A stretch of 40,171 nt of DNA. It comes from Candidatus Tepidifontimicrobium thermophilum. GTDB lineage: Bacteria; Sysuimicrobiota; Sysuimicrobiia; Sysuimicrobiales; Sysuimicrobiaceae. Position numbers and translations under genes: made by a program. Numbering within the stretch: position 1 is the first letter of the stretch; the number at the start of each line of letters is the position of its first letter. Below the pieces are notes generated by a model. The model was not told the origin of the DNA and made no database searches. It saw only the letters and a list, made by a program, of their open reading frames with translations. Location of the stretch: NCBI GenBank assembly GCA_031296405.1, contig JAVKKH010000020.1, positions 1 through 40,171 on the forward strand, written 5' to 3'. Shown here piece by piece: positions 6,607 through 14,344 of the stretch.

Positions 6607-7833
6607 CTAGCCCGATGCCCCGGCAGGTGGGTCGTACAGTGCAATGGCGGCAAAGCTCACGATCCCGCCCACTGAGTCAGGCGCCTGTCCGTAGTGCAGG
6701 AGCTGTCCGTGTACCGGCTCCAGGATCCGGAGGGCTGCGTACAGGGCGCTGAGGGCGTCGATGCGCTGCGGGTTGCCTACAGACGCCACCTCGCTCCAGA
6801 ACGCCTCCGCGTCACCCCGGAGGACGTGCTCCAGGGCACGGTGGTCGCCCGCGGAGGTGCGCAGGGCCAGGGCCGAGTCCGGGGGCTCGGGGTCTCCGAA
6901 CCGAGGGCCGACGTGGCTGAAGTCCACCCCCGCCACCAGCGCGGCACCGTCCGCCCGCTCCCAGAAGGTCCGACGGAGCAGCTGGACCACCCGCTCCACC
7001 TCCGGTACCTGCCGGGGCGAACGACGGCCGGCCCACTGCTCGAACGCCGAGCAGAGGATGGGGACCACGGAGACCGGCCTGCCCTTCAACGCCACCTGGA
7101 GGAAGACCGCCTGGAACTCCAGGGAGTGCTCCGCACGGTGGGCCAGCTCCCCCTGCGTCAGTTCGGGTGCGGCCCGGACCAGCTCGTCCACCCAGGCCCG
7201 GTCCACCGGGAGCGTCCCCAGAGGGGTGCGGTACGGCTTGGTGCAGAGGGCGAAGGGGACCGGCGCTCCGCCGTGTGCCACTCCCAACAGGAGGAAGGTG
7301 GTGGCCGGCGAGCGGGCCAGCGCCGTGTAGGCCCACCCGTAGCCCGTTCCGCCGCGTTCGAAGTCCACGTGCGGCGCCACCACACCACGGGGTGGACGGG
7401 TGGGAATCCGGCTGGCGTCCGCCGCGTGCAGGCAGTCCTCCACCTGCGCCCGCAACCGGGCGGGGTCGTCCGGGTAGGACTTTCCCGCGAAGTACGGGGG
7501 CCGCTCTGGCGCCCTGCGGAACGCTTCCTCCAGGGCCTGTCGGCGCGCGCGGGCGCGGTCCGTGTCCAGCAGGCCCCACCGGTCGAGCTCTTCCACGATC
7601 CGGGTGAGGTCGGAGGTGAACAGTAGCGCCCCGCGGTGGCGGCGGGCGTACTCCACCTGCACGTCCACCGCGTCCCGCTTTCCGTCCAGGAGCAGCGCCA
7701 GCTCCGCCACCTCCACGGGGAGGAGCAGGGTGTCCTCCAGCAGACCTTCCGGGTCGCGTACGGCCACCACGGAGCGTCCCGACACCCGCACGGGCACGAA
7801 CTCCACGGGGCGCAGCCGCGGCAAGCTCGACAT
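6607..7833 (-). CDS. MEMO1/AmmeMemoRadiSam system protein B family, with N-terminal extension
   Basis: This 408-residue protein has a C-terminal MEMO domain (about residues 145-400). It contains RGVVAPHVDFERGGTGYGWA, FLLLGVAHGG, AHRAEHSLEFQAVFLQ and AALVAGVDFSHVGPRFGD. The conserved His residues (HVD, AHG, EHS, DFSH) form the metal site known in this dioxygenase-like fold. Residues 1-130 form an extra domain that looks helical/winged-helix-like (TLLLPVEVAELALLLDGK, DLTRIVEELDRWGLL). Typical family members are nearer 270 residues. The radical-SAM and AMMECR1 partners are not adjacent. The biochemical role of bacterial MEMO proteins is unsettled. ATG 7833 is preceded by GGAGG at a short spacing. 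Confidence 0.85.
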   Translation of the reverse strand: MSSLPRLRPVEFVPVRVSGRSVVAVRDPEGLLEDTLLLPVEVAELALLLDGKRDAVDVQVEYARRHRGALLFTSDLTRIVEELDRWGLLDTDRARARRQALEEAFRRAPERPPYFAGKSYPDDPARLRAQVEDCLHAADASRIPTRPPRGVVAPHVDFERGGTGYGWAYTALARSPATTFLLLGVAHGGAPVPFALCTKPYRTPLGTLPVDRAWVDELVRAAPELTQGELAHRAEHSLEFQAVFLQVALKGRPVSVVPILCSAFEQWAGRRSPRQVPEVERVVQLLRRTFWERADGAALVAGVDFSHVGPRFGDPEPPDSALALRTSAGDHRALEHVLRGDAEAFWSEVASVGNPQRIDALSALYAALRILEPVHGQLLHYGQAPDSVGGIVSFAAIALYDPPAGASG

Positions 7834-7848
7834 GGCCTCCAGCGCCGC

Positions 7849-7854
7849 ATTGTA
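7849..7854 (-). promoter_or_regulatory. -10 box (TACAAT) for the MEMO-family gene
   Basis: On the minus strand TACAAT lies 15 bases before ATG 7833. The start point would leave a leader of about 9 bases containing only the GGAGG ribosome site. I found no convincing -35 box. Confidence 0.4.
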
Positions 7855-7886
7855 CCGGGCTTCCCGGGGGAGCGGGAACGCGGTGG

Positions 7887-7892
7887 CATAAT
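7887..7892 (+). promoter_or_regulatory. -10 box (CATAAT), probably leaderless, for the MFS gene
   Basis: CATAAT matches TATAAT at five of six positions and ends 6 bases before GTG 7899. No Shine-Dalgarno lies between them, so the mRNA probably begins at the start codon. The box is back to back with the divergent MEMO-gene promoter. Confidence 0.45.
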
Positions 7893-7898
7893 GGTCCA

Positions 7899-9101
7899 GT
7901 GAGCCGGCCGCTGTGGGCCATCTTCCTCACAGTGCTCGCGAACCTGATCGGTTTCGGGATCGTGATCCCGCTGTTGCCCTTCTACGCGAGCAGCCTGGGC
8001 GCGTCTCCCCTGGAGGTGGGGTTCCTGTTCGCCGCGTACTCCGCCTGCCAGCTGGTGGCGGCCCCCATCCTGGGCGCATGGTCGGATCGCTGGGGCCGCC
8101 GGCCGGTGCTCCTGCTGAGCCTGCTGGGCACCGCGGTGAGCTTCGCTTTGCTGGCGCTGGCGCGCAACCTCCCCATGCTGTTCGTGGCCAGGGTGGTGGA
8201 CGGGCTTTCGGGCGGGAACATCTCCACCGCCCGGGCGTACATCGCGGACGTGACCCCCGACGACCGGCGGGCCCGCAGCTTCGGGTTGATCGGCGCTGCC
8301 TTCGGGATGGGGTTCGTGCTGGGCCCGGCTCTGGGGGGAGCGCTTTCCCGGTTCGGATACTCGGCCCCCGCGTGGGCTGCCGTGGGCCTGACGGGGGTGG
8401 CCATGGCGCTGGCGTGGTGGTGGCTGCCCGAGACCGTCCACCGGGTGCGTGCGGGCGGCCCGACGGGCTGGCGGCAGCTGCCCGCGGCCCTGCGGCGGCC
8501 GCAGCTGCGGGGGCTGCTCGGTGTGGACTTCGTGTACTGGGCCACCGCCGCGGTGTACCAGACCACCTTCGCCCTCTTCGTCCACCGGCGGTTTGGGCTG
8601 GATGCCACCCACACCGGCTACCTGTTGGCCCTGTGGGGCCTGGTGGGCGCCGCGGTGCAGGTGGGACTGGTGGGACCGGTGGTGGGTCGGTGGGGAGAAG
8701 GGCGCGCGCTGGCTGCGGGCCTGACAGTGGCGGGGCTGTCGCTGCTGGGGGCTTCCGTCAGCACGGACCTTCCAGGGTTCCTGGGCAGCACCCTGGTGGC
8801 CGCGGTGGGTGTCGGGATCTCCAACCCCGCATTGGTCTCCCTCATCAGCCGGGCGGCGGCGTCGCACGAGCAGGGCGCGGTCCAGGGCGTAGCGGGCACC
8901 CTGGAGAGCCTGGGCCGCATGGTGGGACCGGTTTGGGGCAACGGACTGCTGGGAGCGGCAGGAGAGGGCGCGGCCTTCGCCTCCGCGGCCATGATCATGG
9001 TACTGGCCGGCGTGGCCGCAGCCGCCCTGAGGCTCCCCTCCCAGATGCCGCAGGGAGGTGAACGGGGATGGACTGGAAGGTCAAGTTCGACCAGGCGCTA
9101 G
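7899..9101 (+). CDS. MFS transporter, TetA/multidrug-efflux-like
   Basis: A 400-residue major facilitator superfamily protein with about 12 membrane segments. The motif between TM2 and TM3 is clear (APILGAWSDRWGRRPVLLLS). TM1 carries IGFGIVIPLLPFYASSLGAS, as in the TCR/Tet (DHA1) antiporter group. RAYIADVTPDDRRARSFGLI and GMGFVLGPALGG give the motif C region of drug:H+ antiporters. Its C-terminus overlaps the start of the next gene by 34 bases. The substrate cannot be read from sequence. A small-molecule efflux role is likely. Confidence 0.88.
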   Translation: MSRPLWAIFLTVLANLIGFGIVIPLLPFYASSLGASPLEVGFLFAAYSACQLVAAPILGAWSDRWGRRPVLLLSLLGTAVSFALLALARNLPMLFVARVVDGLSGGNISTARAYIADVTPDDRRARSFGLIGAAFGMGFVLGPALGGALSRFGYSAPAWAAVGLTGVAMALAWWWLPETVHRVRAGGPTGWRQLPAALRRPQLRGLLGVDFVYWATAAVYQTTFALFVHRRFGLDATHTGYLLALWGLVGAAVQVGLVGPVVGRWGEGRALAAGLTVAGLSLLGASVSTDLPGFLGSTLVAAVGVGISNPALVSLISRAAASHEQGAVQGVAGTLESLGRMVGPVWGNGLLGAAGEGAAFASAAMIMVLAGVAAAALRLPSQMPQGGERGWTGRSSSTRR

Positions 9102-9628
9102 GTTACCACGAGTTCCTGGATCGCTACGGCAGCGAGGTGCACCGGGAACGGTGGCGGCGCGTGTACGAGGCTGTGGCGCTGACGCCCGAGCAGCGCGTGC
9201 TCCTGCAGGGCTTCCAGCGGGACATGTACCTCGTGGTGTTGGCAGGCGTGTGGTGCGGGGACTGCGTGAACCAGTGCCCCATCCTGCAGCGGTTCGCGGA
9301 AGCCACCCCGCGGATCGGGCTGCGTTTTCTCGACCGGGACGAGCACCCGGACTTGCGGGAGCTGCTGTCCATCAACCGCGGCTATCGCATCCCCATGGTG
9401 GTGTTTCTCAGCGAGGACTTCGTGGAGGTGGCGCGGTACGGGGAGCGGACCCTGTCCATCTACCGGCAGATGGCCGCAGACCGCCTGGGGCCCGCCTGTC
9501 CGGTGGGGGTGGTCCCTCCCGGCGAGGACCTGCTGCGGCGGGTGGTGCAGGAGTGGTTGAACGAGGTGGAGCGGGTGCAGCTGCTGCTCCGGCTGTCGCC
9601 GCGTCTGCGCCTGGTGCACGGAGACTGA
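9068..9628 (+). CDS. Thioredoxin-like protein with WCGDC motif
   Basis: A 186-residue cytoplasmic thioredoxin-fold protein. The redox motif is WCGDC in VVLAGVWCGDCVNQCPIL (about residues 62-66), with a third Cys four residues later. The cis-Pro block is GYRIPMVVFLSEDF. This resembles the Thioredoxin_9 group (ResA/YbbN-like small proteins). A C-terminal extension of about 60 residues is helical. No signal peptide is seen. GGGAGG lies 9 bases before the ATG. It overlaps the MFS gene, so the two are probably cotranscribed, but I see no functional link. Confidence 0.82.
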   Translation: MDWKVKFDQALGYHEFLDRYGSEVHRERWRRVYEAVALTPEQRVLLQGFQRDMYLVVLAGVWCGDCVNQCPILQRFAEATPRIGLRFLDRDEHPDLRELLSINRGYRIPMVVFLSEDFVEVARYGERTLSIYRQMAADRLGPACPVGVVPPGEDLLRRVVQEWLNEVERVQLLLRLSPRLRLVHGD

Positions 9629-9691
9629 GCCACCGACTTCCGCCAGGGCCAGCGTTGGGTCGTCCGGTAGGGTACCCTGAGGGGTGAGGCC

Positions 9692-11182
9692 ATGCTGGAG
9701 CTGATCGTGTTCGCGAGCGGGGGCGTGCTGCTGGCCCTGGAGATCGTGGCCAGCCGCGTGCTCGCCCCCACCTTCGGGAACTCCATCTACGTGTGGGGCA
9801 GCCTCATCGGCGTGTTCCTCACCGCCCTCAGTGTAGGCTACTGGCTCGGCGGCCGGCTGGCAGACCGCTACCCGAGCCACGGTGCCTTCTGCGGTCTGGT
9901 GTTCCTGGCGGGGCTGCTGACGGTCCCCATTCCGGCAGCCGCGCCTCCGCTGCTGTCCGCCCTGGCCGCTGCGGAGCTGGACAGCCGGGCGGGGCCCCTG
10001 CTGAGCGCCCTGGTCCTGTTCTTCCCGGCCAGCGTGGTCATGGGGACCATCTCCCCGTACGCGGTGCGCCTGAGCACGCGCTCGGTAGCTACCGTGGGCG
10101 GCACCGCGGGACGCCTGTACGCCCTGTCGACCCTGGGCAGCATTGTGGGCTGCTTTGCGGCGGCCTTCTGGCTCATCTCGGTGCTGGGGGTGCGGGACAT
10201 CATCCTGGCCCTGGGGTTGCTGGAGATGGCCCTGGCGGTCGTGGGCCTGGTGGGGCTGCGGCGAGCGGGCGCGGCCACCGTGGCCGCCCTGGTCCTGGTG
10301 GGCACGGGAGCCGGTAGCGCGCGGATCCTCCCTCCGGAGGCGCCGGAGGTGGTGTACGCCCGGGACACGGTGTACCACCGGATCACGGTGAGCGACGAGG
10401 GAAGGGTCCGGTACCTGAAGCTGGACAACTACTGGCAGAGCGCCCTGGACCTGGAGGAGCCGCGGCGTACCGTGTTCCGGTACGCGGACTACATGCACGT
10501 GGGGATGCTCTTCCAGCCCCACCCTCGGCGGGTCCTGGTCATCGGGATGGGCGGCGGGACGGTCCCCAAGCGTTACCTGGAGGACTACCCGGAAGTCCAG
10601 GTGGACGTGGTGGACATCGACCCTGAGGTGGTGGAGGTCGCGCACCGCTTCTTCGGGGTTCCGCGGGGGGGCCGGCTGCGGGCGTTCGCGCAGGACGGTC
10701 GGCAGTTCGTACGGCGGGCACGGGAGCCCTACGACCACGTCCTCATGGACGCGTACCTGCGGGACACCCTGCCCTTCCACCTGGCCACCCGGGAGTTCTT
10801 CCAGGAGGTGCGCGCTAGGCTCCGTCCAGGAGGCGTGTTCGTGGTGAACGTGATCGGCGCCCTGGAAGGCCCGCACAGTCGCCTGTTCCGCGCGGTGTAC
10901 CGCACCCTGCAGGAGGTGTACCCGGCGGTGTACGTGTTCCCCGTGGACTTCGGGCCCACGGGGTGGCCGGAGGCGCTGCGGAACATCATCGTGGTGGGCG
11001 CCGAAACCCGGTGGCCGCCCGGCGAGGTGCAGGCCCGGGCGCGGGCACTGCGCGGGCGGGTGAAGGTGCCAGGTTTCGACGCCGCGGTGGCAGACCTATA
11101 CCTGCGGCCCATCCGGACCGAGGACGTCCCCGCCCTCACGGACGACTTCGCACCGACGGACGCGCTGCTGAGCGTGCGGTAG
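9692..11182 (+). CDS. Membrane-fused spermidine-synthase-like methyltransferase-fold protein
   Basis: A 496-residue fusion. Residues 1-205 have about six to seven membrane helices (LALEIVASRVLAPTFGNSIY, GVFLTALSVGYWLGGRLADR) as in the fused spermidine synthase family. Residues 215-480 form a SpeE-like Rossmann domain. Its nucleotide loop VLVIGMGGGTVPKRYLEDY sits near residue 285, followed by VDVVDIDPEVVEVAHRFFG. The catalytic-region Asp is in DHVLMDAYLRDTLPFHLATR, and EFFQEVRARLRPGGVFVVNV follows. Classical SpeE transfers aminopropyl from decarboxylated SAM to putrescine. For the membrane-fused group the acceptor is often unproven, and no speD or speA gene is nearby. Confidence 0.85.
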   Translation: MLELIVFASGGVLLALEIVASRVLAPTFGNSIYVWGSLIGVFLTALSVGYWLGGRLADRYPSHGAFCGLVFLAGLLTVPIPAAAPPLLSALAAAELDSRAGPLLSALVLFFPASVVMGTISPYAVRLSTRSVATVGGTAGRLYALSTLGSIVGCFAAAFWLISVLGVRDIILALGLLEMALAVVGLVGLRRAGAATVAALVLVGTGAGSARILPPEAPEVVYARDTVYHRITVSDEGRVRYLKLDNYWQSALDLEEPRRTVFRYADYMHVGMLFQPHPRRVLVIGMGGGTVPKRYLEDYPEVQVDVVDIDPEVVEVAHRFFGVPRGGRLRAFAQDGRQFVRRAREPYDHVLMDAYLRDTLPFHLATREFFQEVRARLRPGGVFVVNVIGALEGPHSRLFRAVYRTLQEVYPAVYVFPVDFGPTGWPEALRNIIVVGAETRWPPGEVQARARALRGRVKVPGFDAAVADLYLRPIRTEDVPALTDDFAPTDALLSVR

Positions 11183-11193
11183 GGGGTGTTGGC

Positions 11194-11517
11194 TTGCCCG
11201 CCCCTTACGTGAAGCTGTACGTGGGCGACGTGATCCGAACCCGGAAGGCGCACCCCTGCGGGGGAGACGTCTGGGTGATCGAGCGGCTGGGCGCGGATGT
11301 GGGGATCCGGTGCCGGACGTGCGGCCGTTTCGTCCTCATGGATCGCATCAAGCTGGAGCGGCGGATCCGGGCGTTCCTGCAGCGCGGCAACGAACCCCCG
11401 CCCGCGGAGCCGGAGCCGCCGAAGGAGGAGCCCCCCGGGCCCAGGCCGCGGAAGGCCGCTTCACCCGCGCCCGAGCCACGGCCGCGGCGCCGGATCGTGA
11501 AGCGGGCGAGGCCGTGA
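11194..11517 (+). CDS. DUF951 family protein with basic Pro-rich tail
   Basis: Residues 1-65 are a DUF951 domain: YVKLYVGDVIRTRKAHPCGG, then WVIERLGADVGIRCRTCGRF and VLMDRIKLERRI. The C-x-x-C and the HPCGG Cys could bind metal. The family is usually about 65-70 residues; here a Pro/Glu then Arg/Lys-rich tail brings it to 107. The TTG start is supported by GGGGGTG 6 bases upstream and by the family N-terminus. DUF951 commonly precedes ychF in Bacillota, as here with a 16-base gap. Function is unknown; a nucleic-acid-binding role is only a guess. Confidence 0.82.
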   Translation: MPAPYVKLYVGDVIRTRKAHPCGGDVWVIERLGADVGIRCRTCGRFVLMDRIKLERRIRAFLQRGNEPPPAEPEPPKEEPPGPRPRKAASPAPEPRPRRRIVKRARP

Positions 11518-11533
11518 GGCCCGGAGCGGGATC

Positions 11534-12610
11534 GTGCTGTCAGTGGGGATCGTGGGCCTGCCCAACGCGGGGAAGAGCACTCTGTTTCGGGCCCTGACCC
11601 GCGCCCGGGTGCCGGTGGCGCCGTACCCGTTCACCACCGTGGACCCCAACACGGGGGTCGCGGCAGTCCCCGACGAGCGCCTCGACGTCCTGGCCCGGAT
11701 CACGAGCGCAGAGCGGGTGGTACCCGCCACCGTGCGGGTGGTGGACATCGCGGGCCTGGTCCGGGGCGCCCACCGGGGCGAGGGGCTGGGGAACCGGTTC
11801 CTGGCACACGTGCGGGAGATGGCGGCGCTGCTGCACGTGGTGCGCGCCTTCCACCACCCGGAGGTGGCACACGTGGAAGGGCACCCGGACCCGCTGCGGG
11901 ACATCGGCGTGGTCGAGACGGAACTGCTGCTGGCGGACCTGGAGACCGTGCAGCGCCGTATGGAGCGCGTGGAGCCCAGGGCCAGGGCGGGGGACGCGCA
12001 GGCGCGGGCGGAGCGAGCGGCGCTGGAGGAGGCGGCCAGGGCCCTGGACTCCGGACGGCCGGCGCGTACGCTGCCGGCGGGAGTCCGGGAGGCGCTCCGG
12101 CCCCTGCGGCTGCTGACGGACAAGCCCGTCGCCTACGTGGTGAACGTGGCCGAAGGCCAGTCGGACGGCGCGGTGCAGGCGGTGCGGGCGCTAGCGGAAG
12201 CGCGGGGCGTGCCCGTGGTGGTAGCCTGCCTGAAGGTGGAGGACGAGCTTCTGGACCTGCCGGAGGAAGAGGCGCGGGCGTACCGGGACGTAGCGGGGCT
12301 GGGGGAGGGAGTGTTGGACCAGGTGGTCCGGACGGGCTACCGGCTGCTGGACCTGGTGACGTTCTTCACCACGGAGAGCCGGGAGGTCCGAGCGTGGCCC
12401 GTTCCCCGGGGCACCCGGGCGCCACAGGCGGCAGGAGCGATCCACAGCGACATGGAGCGGGGCTTCGTGCGGGCGGAGGTGGTGGCGTTCGACGACCTGG
12501 TCCGGGCGGGGTCCTGGGAGGCGGCGTGGCAGGCAGGGAAGGTCCGCCTGGAGGGCCGGGACTACCAGGTGCGGGAAGGGGACGTCATCACGTTTCGCTT
12601 CCACGTGTAG
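11534..12610 (+). CDS. ychF: Ribosome-binding P-loop ATPase YchF/OLA1
   Basis: A 358-residue Obg-family protein. G1 is GIVGLPNAGKSTLFRALT (residues 5-22). G3 is VVDIAGLVRGAHRGEGLGNR. The G4 position reads VNVAE rather than NKxD, which is the hallmark of YchF and explains its preference for ATP over GTP. A helical insertion covers about residues 130-190. The C-terminal TGS domain includes AAGAIHSDMERGFVRAEVVA and YQVREGDVITFRFHV. It binds ribosomes and influences translation and stress responses in known species. It starts at GTG 11534. Confidence 0.95.
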   Translation: MLSVGIVGLPNAGKSTLFRALTRARVPVAPYPFTTVDPNTGVAAVPDERLDVLARITSAERVVPATVRVVDIAGLVRGAHRGEGLGNRFLAHVREMAALLHVVRAFHHPEVAHVEGHPDPLRDIGVVETELLLADLETVQRRMERVEPRARAGDAQARAERAALEEAARALDSGRPARTLPAGVREALRPLRLLTDKPVAYVVNVAEGQSDGAVQAVRALAEARGVPVVVACLKVEDELLDLPEEEARAYRDVAGLGEGVLDQVVRTGYRLLDLVTFFTTESREVRAWPVPRGTRAPQAAGAIHSDMERGFVRAEVVAFDDLVRAGSWEAAWQAGKVRLEGRDYQVREGDVITFRFHV

Positions 12611-12747
12611 CCCCGCCTCGGCCGGGTAGGTTTTCGCTTAGACCCGAGGGCCGGTGGCACGAGAGTTGCACCGCTCACGGCCGTGGAAACCGTCTGGTAT
12701 CCTGGGACGTTGTCATGGACAGGACAGACCCCAAGGAAGGAGCTAGC
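12611..12747 (+). promoter_or_regulatory. ychF to small-gene intergenic region
   Basis: This region has no gene. TATCCT, a plausible -10 box, lies near 12697, and a Shine-Dalgarno (AAGGAAGGAG) lies just before ATG 12748. A TTGCAC upstream is too far away to pair well with the -10. No clear terminator follows ychF. Confidence 0.3.
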
Positions 12748-13038
12748 ATGGGAGTGCCCAGCGATTTCGTAGACCCCTTCGAGCTCACCCTGGAGGAGGT
12801 CGACCGCCGGATCGCGGAGCTCGCCGAGCAGCGGAAACGGATCTGGCAGAGCAGCGTCCCGCACACGGGGACGGGCGAGACGGGCCGACGGGCGCTGGCG
12901 GCCATCGAGGCGGAGCTGGAGGAGCTGTACCGGACCAAGCGGGAGCTGCTGGCCCGCCGTGCCCACGAGAACCGGCCCCTACGGCCACGCCGCCGGTCCG
13001 GCCCGACGCCGCCCGCGGGCCTGTTCCGGGACGACTGA
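12748..13038 (+). CDS. Small charged coiled-coil protein, function unknown
   Basis: A 96-residue protein I do not recognise. Residues 8-72 are predicted helical from their heptad-like charge pattern (LTLEEVDRRIAELAEQRKRI and ALAAIEAELEELYRTKRELL). The tail is Arg/Pro-rich and ends LFRDD. No membrane segment or Cys is present. ATG 12748 has AAGGAAGGAG 6 bases upstream, so I prefer it to the in-frame ATG at 12715. It interrupts the usual ychF-rpsF neighbourhood and may have its own promoter. A role linked to translation is suggested only by position. Confidence 0.65.
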   Translation: MGVPSDFVDPFELTLEEVDRRIAELAEQRKRIWQSSVPHTGTGETGRRALAAIEAELEELYRTKRELLARRAHENRPLRPRRRSGPTPPAGLFRDD

Positions 13039-13068
13039 CCGCTGCGCCCCGCCGGACCCTGCCCTTCG

Positions 13069-13097
13069 TGGACACCCTGCGTCCCGTCTGGTAGAAT
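13069..13097 (+). promoter_or_regulatory. Promoter of the rpsF-ssb-rpsR operon
   Basis: TGGACA (13069-13074) and TAGAAT (13092-13097) are spaced by 17 bases. Each matches the housekeeping consensus at five of six positions. Transcription from about 13104 gives a leader of about 120 bases before rpsF. Confidence 0.65.
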
Positions 13098-13103
13098 CAA
13101 CCG

Positions 13104-13226
13104 GCCGACCCCACGCGCAGCGTGGTGAGCAGGACGGCGGACTGACCGCGTCGCAAGGTATTCGCCTCTCGTCTCCGGCCGGGCGGAGACCGGGGAGCCT
13201 TAATCCCTGACCGAGGGAGGTTGGAC
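13104..13226 (+). ncRNA. Structured rpsF leader, candidate S6:S18 autoregulatory RNA
   Basis: The untranslated leader can form a 7-bp stem (GTCTCCG 13171-13177 with CGGAGAC 13184-13190, loop of six). A weaker GGGA/TCCC pairing follows before the rpsF Shine-Dalgarno. rpsF leaders in many bacteria bind the S6:S18 complex and shut down the operon. The long leader and its position fit that, but I could not match the full conserved motif. Confidence 0.35.
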
Positions 13227-13595
13227 GTGCGGAAGGCGTACGAGATCGTCTTCATCCTGCGTCCGGACCTGGACGACCAACAGGTCCGGGAGACCATCGA
13301 CCGGGTGGCGGGCCGCATCACCGAGCGGGGCGGGACCCTCCTGGCGACGGAGCCCTGGGGCAAGCGGCGTCTCGCCTACCCCATCAAGAAACACCGCGAG
13401 GGTTTGTACGTCCTCATGCGGTTCGAACTGGACGCACAGCGGGTCCAGGACCTGAAGAACGCGGTGGCCCTGGTGGAGGAAGTCATCCGCTTCCTGGTGT
13501 GCGAGGCGCTGCCCGCAGCGGCTGCGGCCGCGCCCGCTCCCCAGGCCCAGCTGGCGGAGGCCGTGCCGTCCGGGGGAGGTGATGGGGGGTGCTGA
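13227..13595 (+). CDS. rpsF: 30S ribosomal protein S6
   Basis: A 122-residue S6 protein with the family N-terminus RKAYEIVFILRPDLDDQQV and the conserved TEPWGKRRLAYPIKKHREGL. YVLMRFELD and VIRFLVC complete the ferredoxin-like fold. Residues after about 98 form an Ala/Pro/Gly-rich tail. GTG 13227 is preferred over TTG 13221 because GGGAGG sits 6 bases before it and because S6 begins M-R-x-Y-E. Its last codons overlap the ssb start by 7 bases. S6 pairs with S18 on the platform of the small subunit. Confidence 0.95.
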   Translation: MRKAYEIVFILRPDLDDQQVRETIDRVAGRITERGGTLLATEPWGKRRLAYPIKKHREGLYVLMRFELDAQRVQDLKNAVALVEEVIRFLVCEALPAAAAAAPAPQAQLAEAVPSGGGDGGC

Positions 13596-13984
13596 ACCGG
13601 GTGGTGCTGATCGGCCGGCTGACCAGAGACCCTGAGTTGCGGTACCTGCCCAGCGGGCAGCCCGTGGCGACCTTCACCCTCGCGGTGGACCGACCTTTTG
13701 CAGGGCCGCAGGGCGAGCGCAAAGCGGACTTCATCCCCGTGGTGGCGTGGCGGAAGCTGGCCGAGCAGGTGTCCCAGCACCTGGCGAAGGGTCGGCTGGT
13801 GGCGGTGGACGGCCGGCTGCAGATCCGGGAGTACGAGACGCAGGACGGCCAGCGCCGGAGAGCGGTGGAGGTGGTGGCGGACCACGTGCGGTTCCTGGAC
13901 CGCAAGGCCCCGGAGCCTGTGGAGGCGCCGGCGGAGGAGTTCGAACCTGCCCCGGAGCCGGAGGAGGAAGACGTGCCGTTCTAG
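13589..13984 (+). CDS. ssb: Single-stranded DNA-binding protein
   Basis: A 131-residue SSB. The OB fold (residues 1-108) shows NRVVLIGRLTRDPELRYLPS, ATFTLAVDRPF, FIPVVAWRKLAEQVSQHLAK and VDGRLQIREYE. The tail is short and acidic and ends EEEDVPF, the tip that recruits replication and repair partners. It starts at GTG 13589, overlapping rpsF. It probably binds replication forks together with the DnaB encoded 4 kb downstream. Confidence 0.96.
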   Translation: MLNRVVLIGRLTRDPELRYLPSGQPVATFTLAVDRPFAGPQGERKADFIPVVAWRKLAEQVSQHLAKGRLVAVDGRLQIREYETQDGQRRRAVEVVADHVRFLDRKAPEPVEAPAEEFEPAPEPEEEDVPF

Positions 13985-14029
13985 CCCCCTGCGCACGGGC
14001 CGGTAACGCTGGCGCGGAGGACGACGAGG

Positions 14030-14284
14030 ATGGCGGAGAAGGACAAGAAGGACAAGCGGGAGTGGCGGCCGCGCAGGCCTCGCAAGAAGGTCTGCGTGTT
14101 CTGCTCGGAGCGGGCCCGGTTCGTAGACTACAAGGACAGCAACCGGCTCCGCCGGTTCATCTCCGAGCGCGGCAAGATCCTGCCCCGGCGGGTGACCGGA
14201 ACCTGCGCCAAGCACCAGCGCATGCTGGCGGTGGCCATCAAGCGGGCCCGCGAGCTCGCCCTTCTGCCCTACACCGCGGACTGA
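14030..14284 (+). CDS. rpsR: 30S ribosomal protein S18, zinc-ribbon (C+) form
   Basis: An 84-residue S18 with a basic N-terminus and the core [20 protein letters not shown], then [20 protein letters not shown]. It keeps VCVFC (C22, C25) and the C-x-x-H of TCAKH, so it is the zinc-binding form. An ATG with AGGACGACGAGG upstream starts it. Just after the stop, GGCCCC and GGGGGCC (about 14296-14312) could form a hairpin without a T-tract. Confidence 0.96.
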   Translation: MAEKDKKDKREWRPRRPRKKVCVFCSERARFVDYKDSNRLRRFISERGKILPRRVTGTCAKHQRMLAVAIKRARELALLPYTAD

Positions 14285-14344
14285 GCGCGTGACGGGCCCC
14301 GTGTAGGGGGCCGGAGAAGTATGGGCAGGCCACACGGAGGTGCC

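Noticed and set aside
7158-8867. 569-codon minus-strand open frame spanning the MFS and MEMO genes
   Set aside because: It crosses a divergent promoter region and two well-supported genes, and has low-complexity composition.
9668-9678. AGGGTACCCT palindrome and TACCCT before the spermidine-synthase-like gene as a promoter/operator
   Set aside because: No -35 box lies at a usable distance and the palindrome is short enough to arise by chance.
9098-10876. 592-codon minus-strand open frame
   Set aside because: It is antisense to the thioredoxin-like and spermidine-synthase-like genes, with no recognisable domain.
14294-14313. GGCCCC...GGGGGCC hairpin after rpsR as a terminator
   Set aside because: No T-tract follows and the downstream gene continues the conserved operon, so termination is unlikely.
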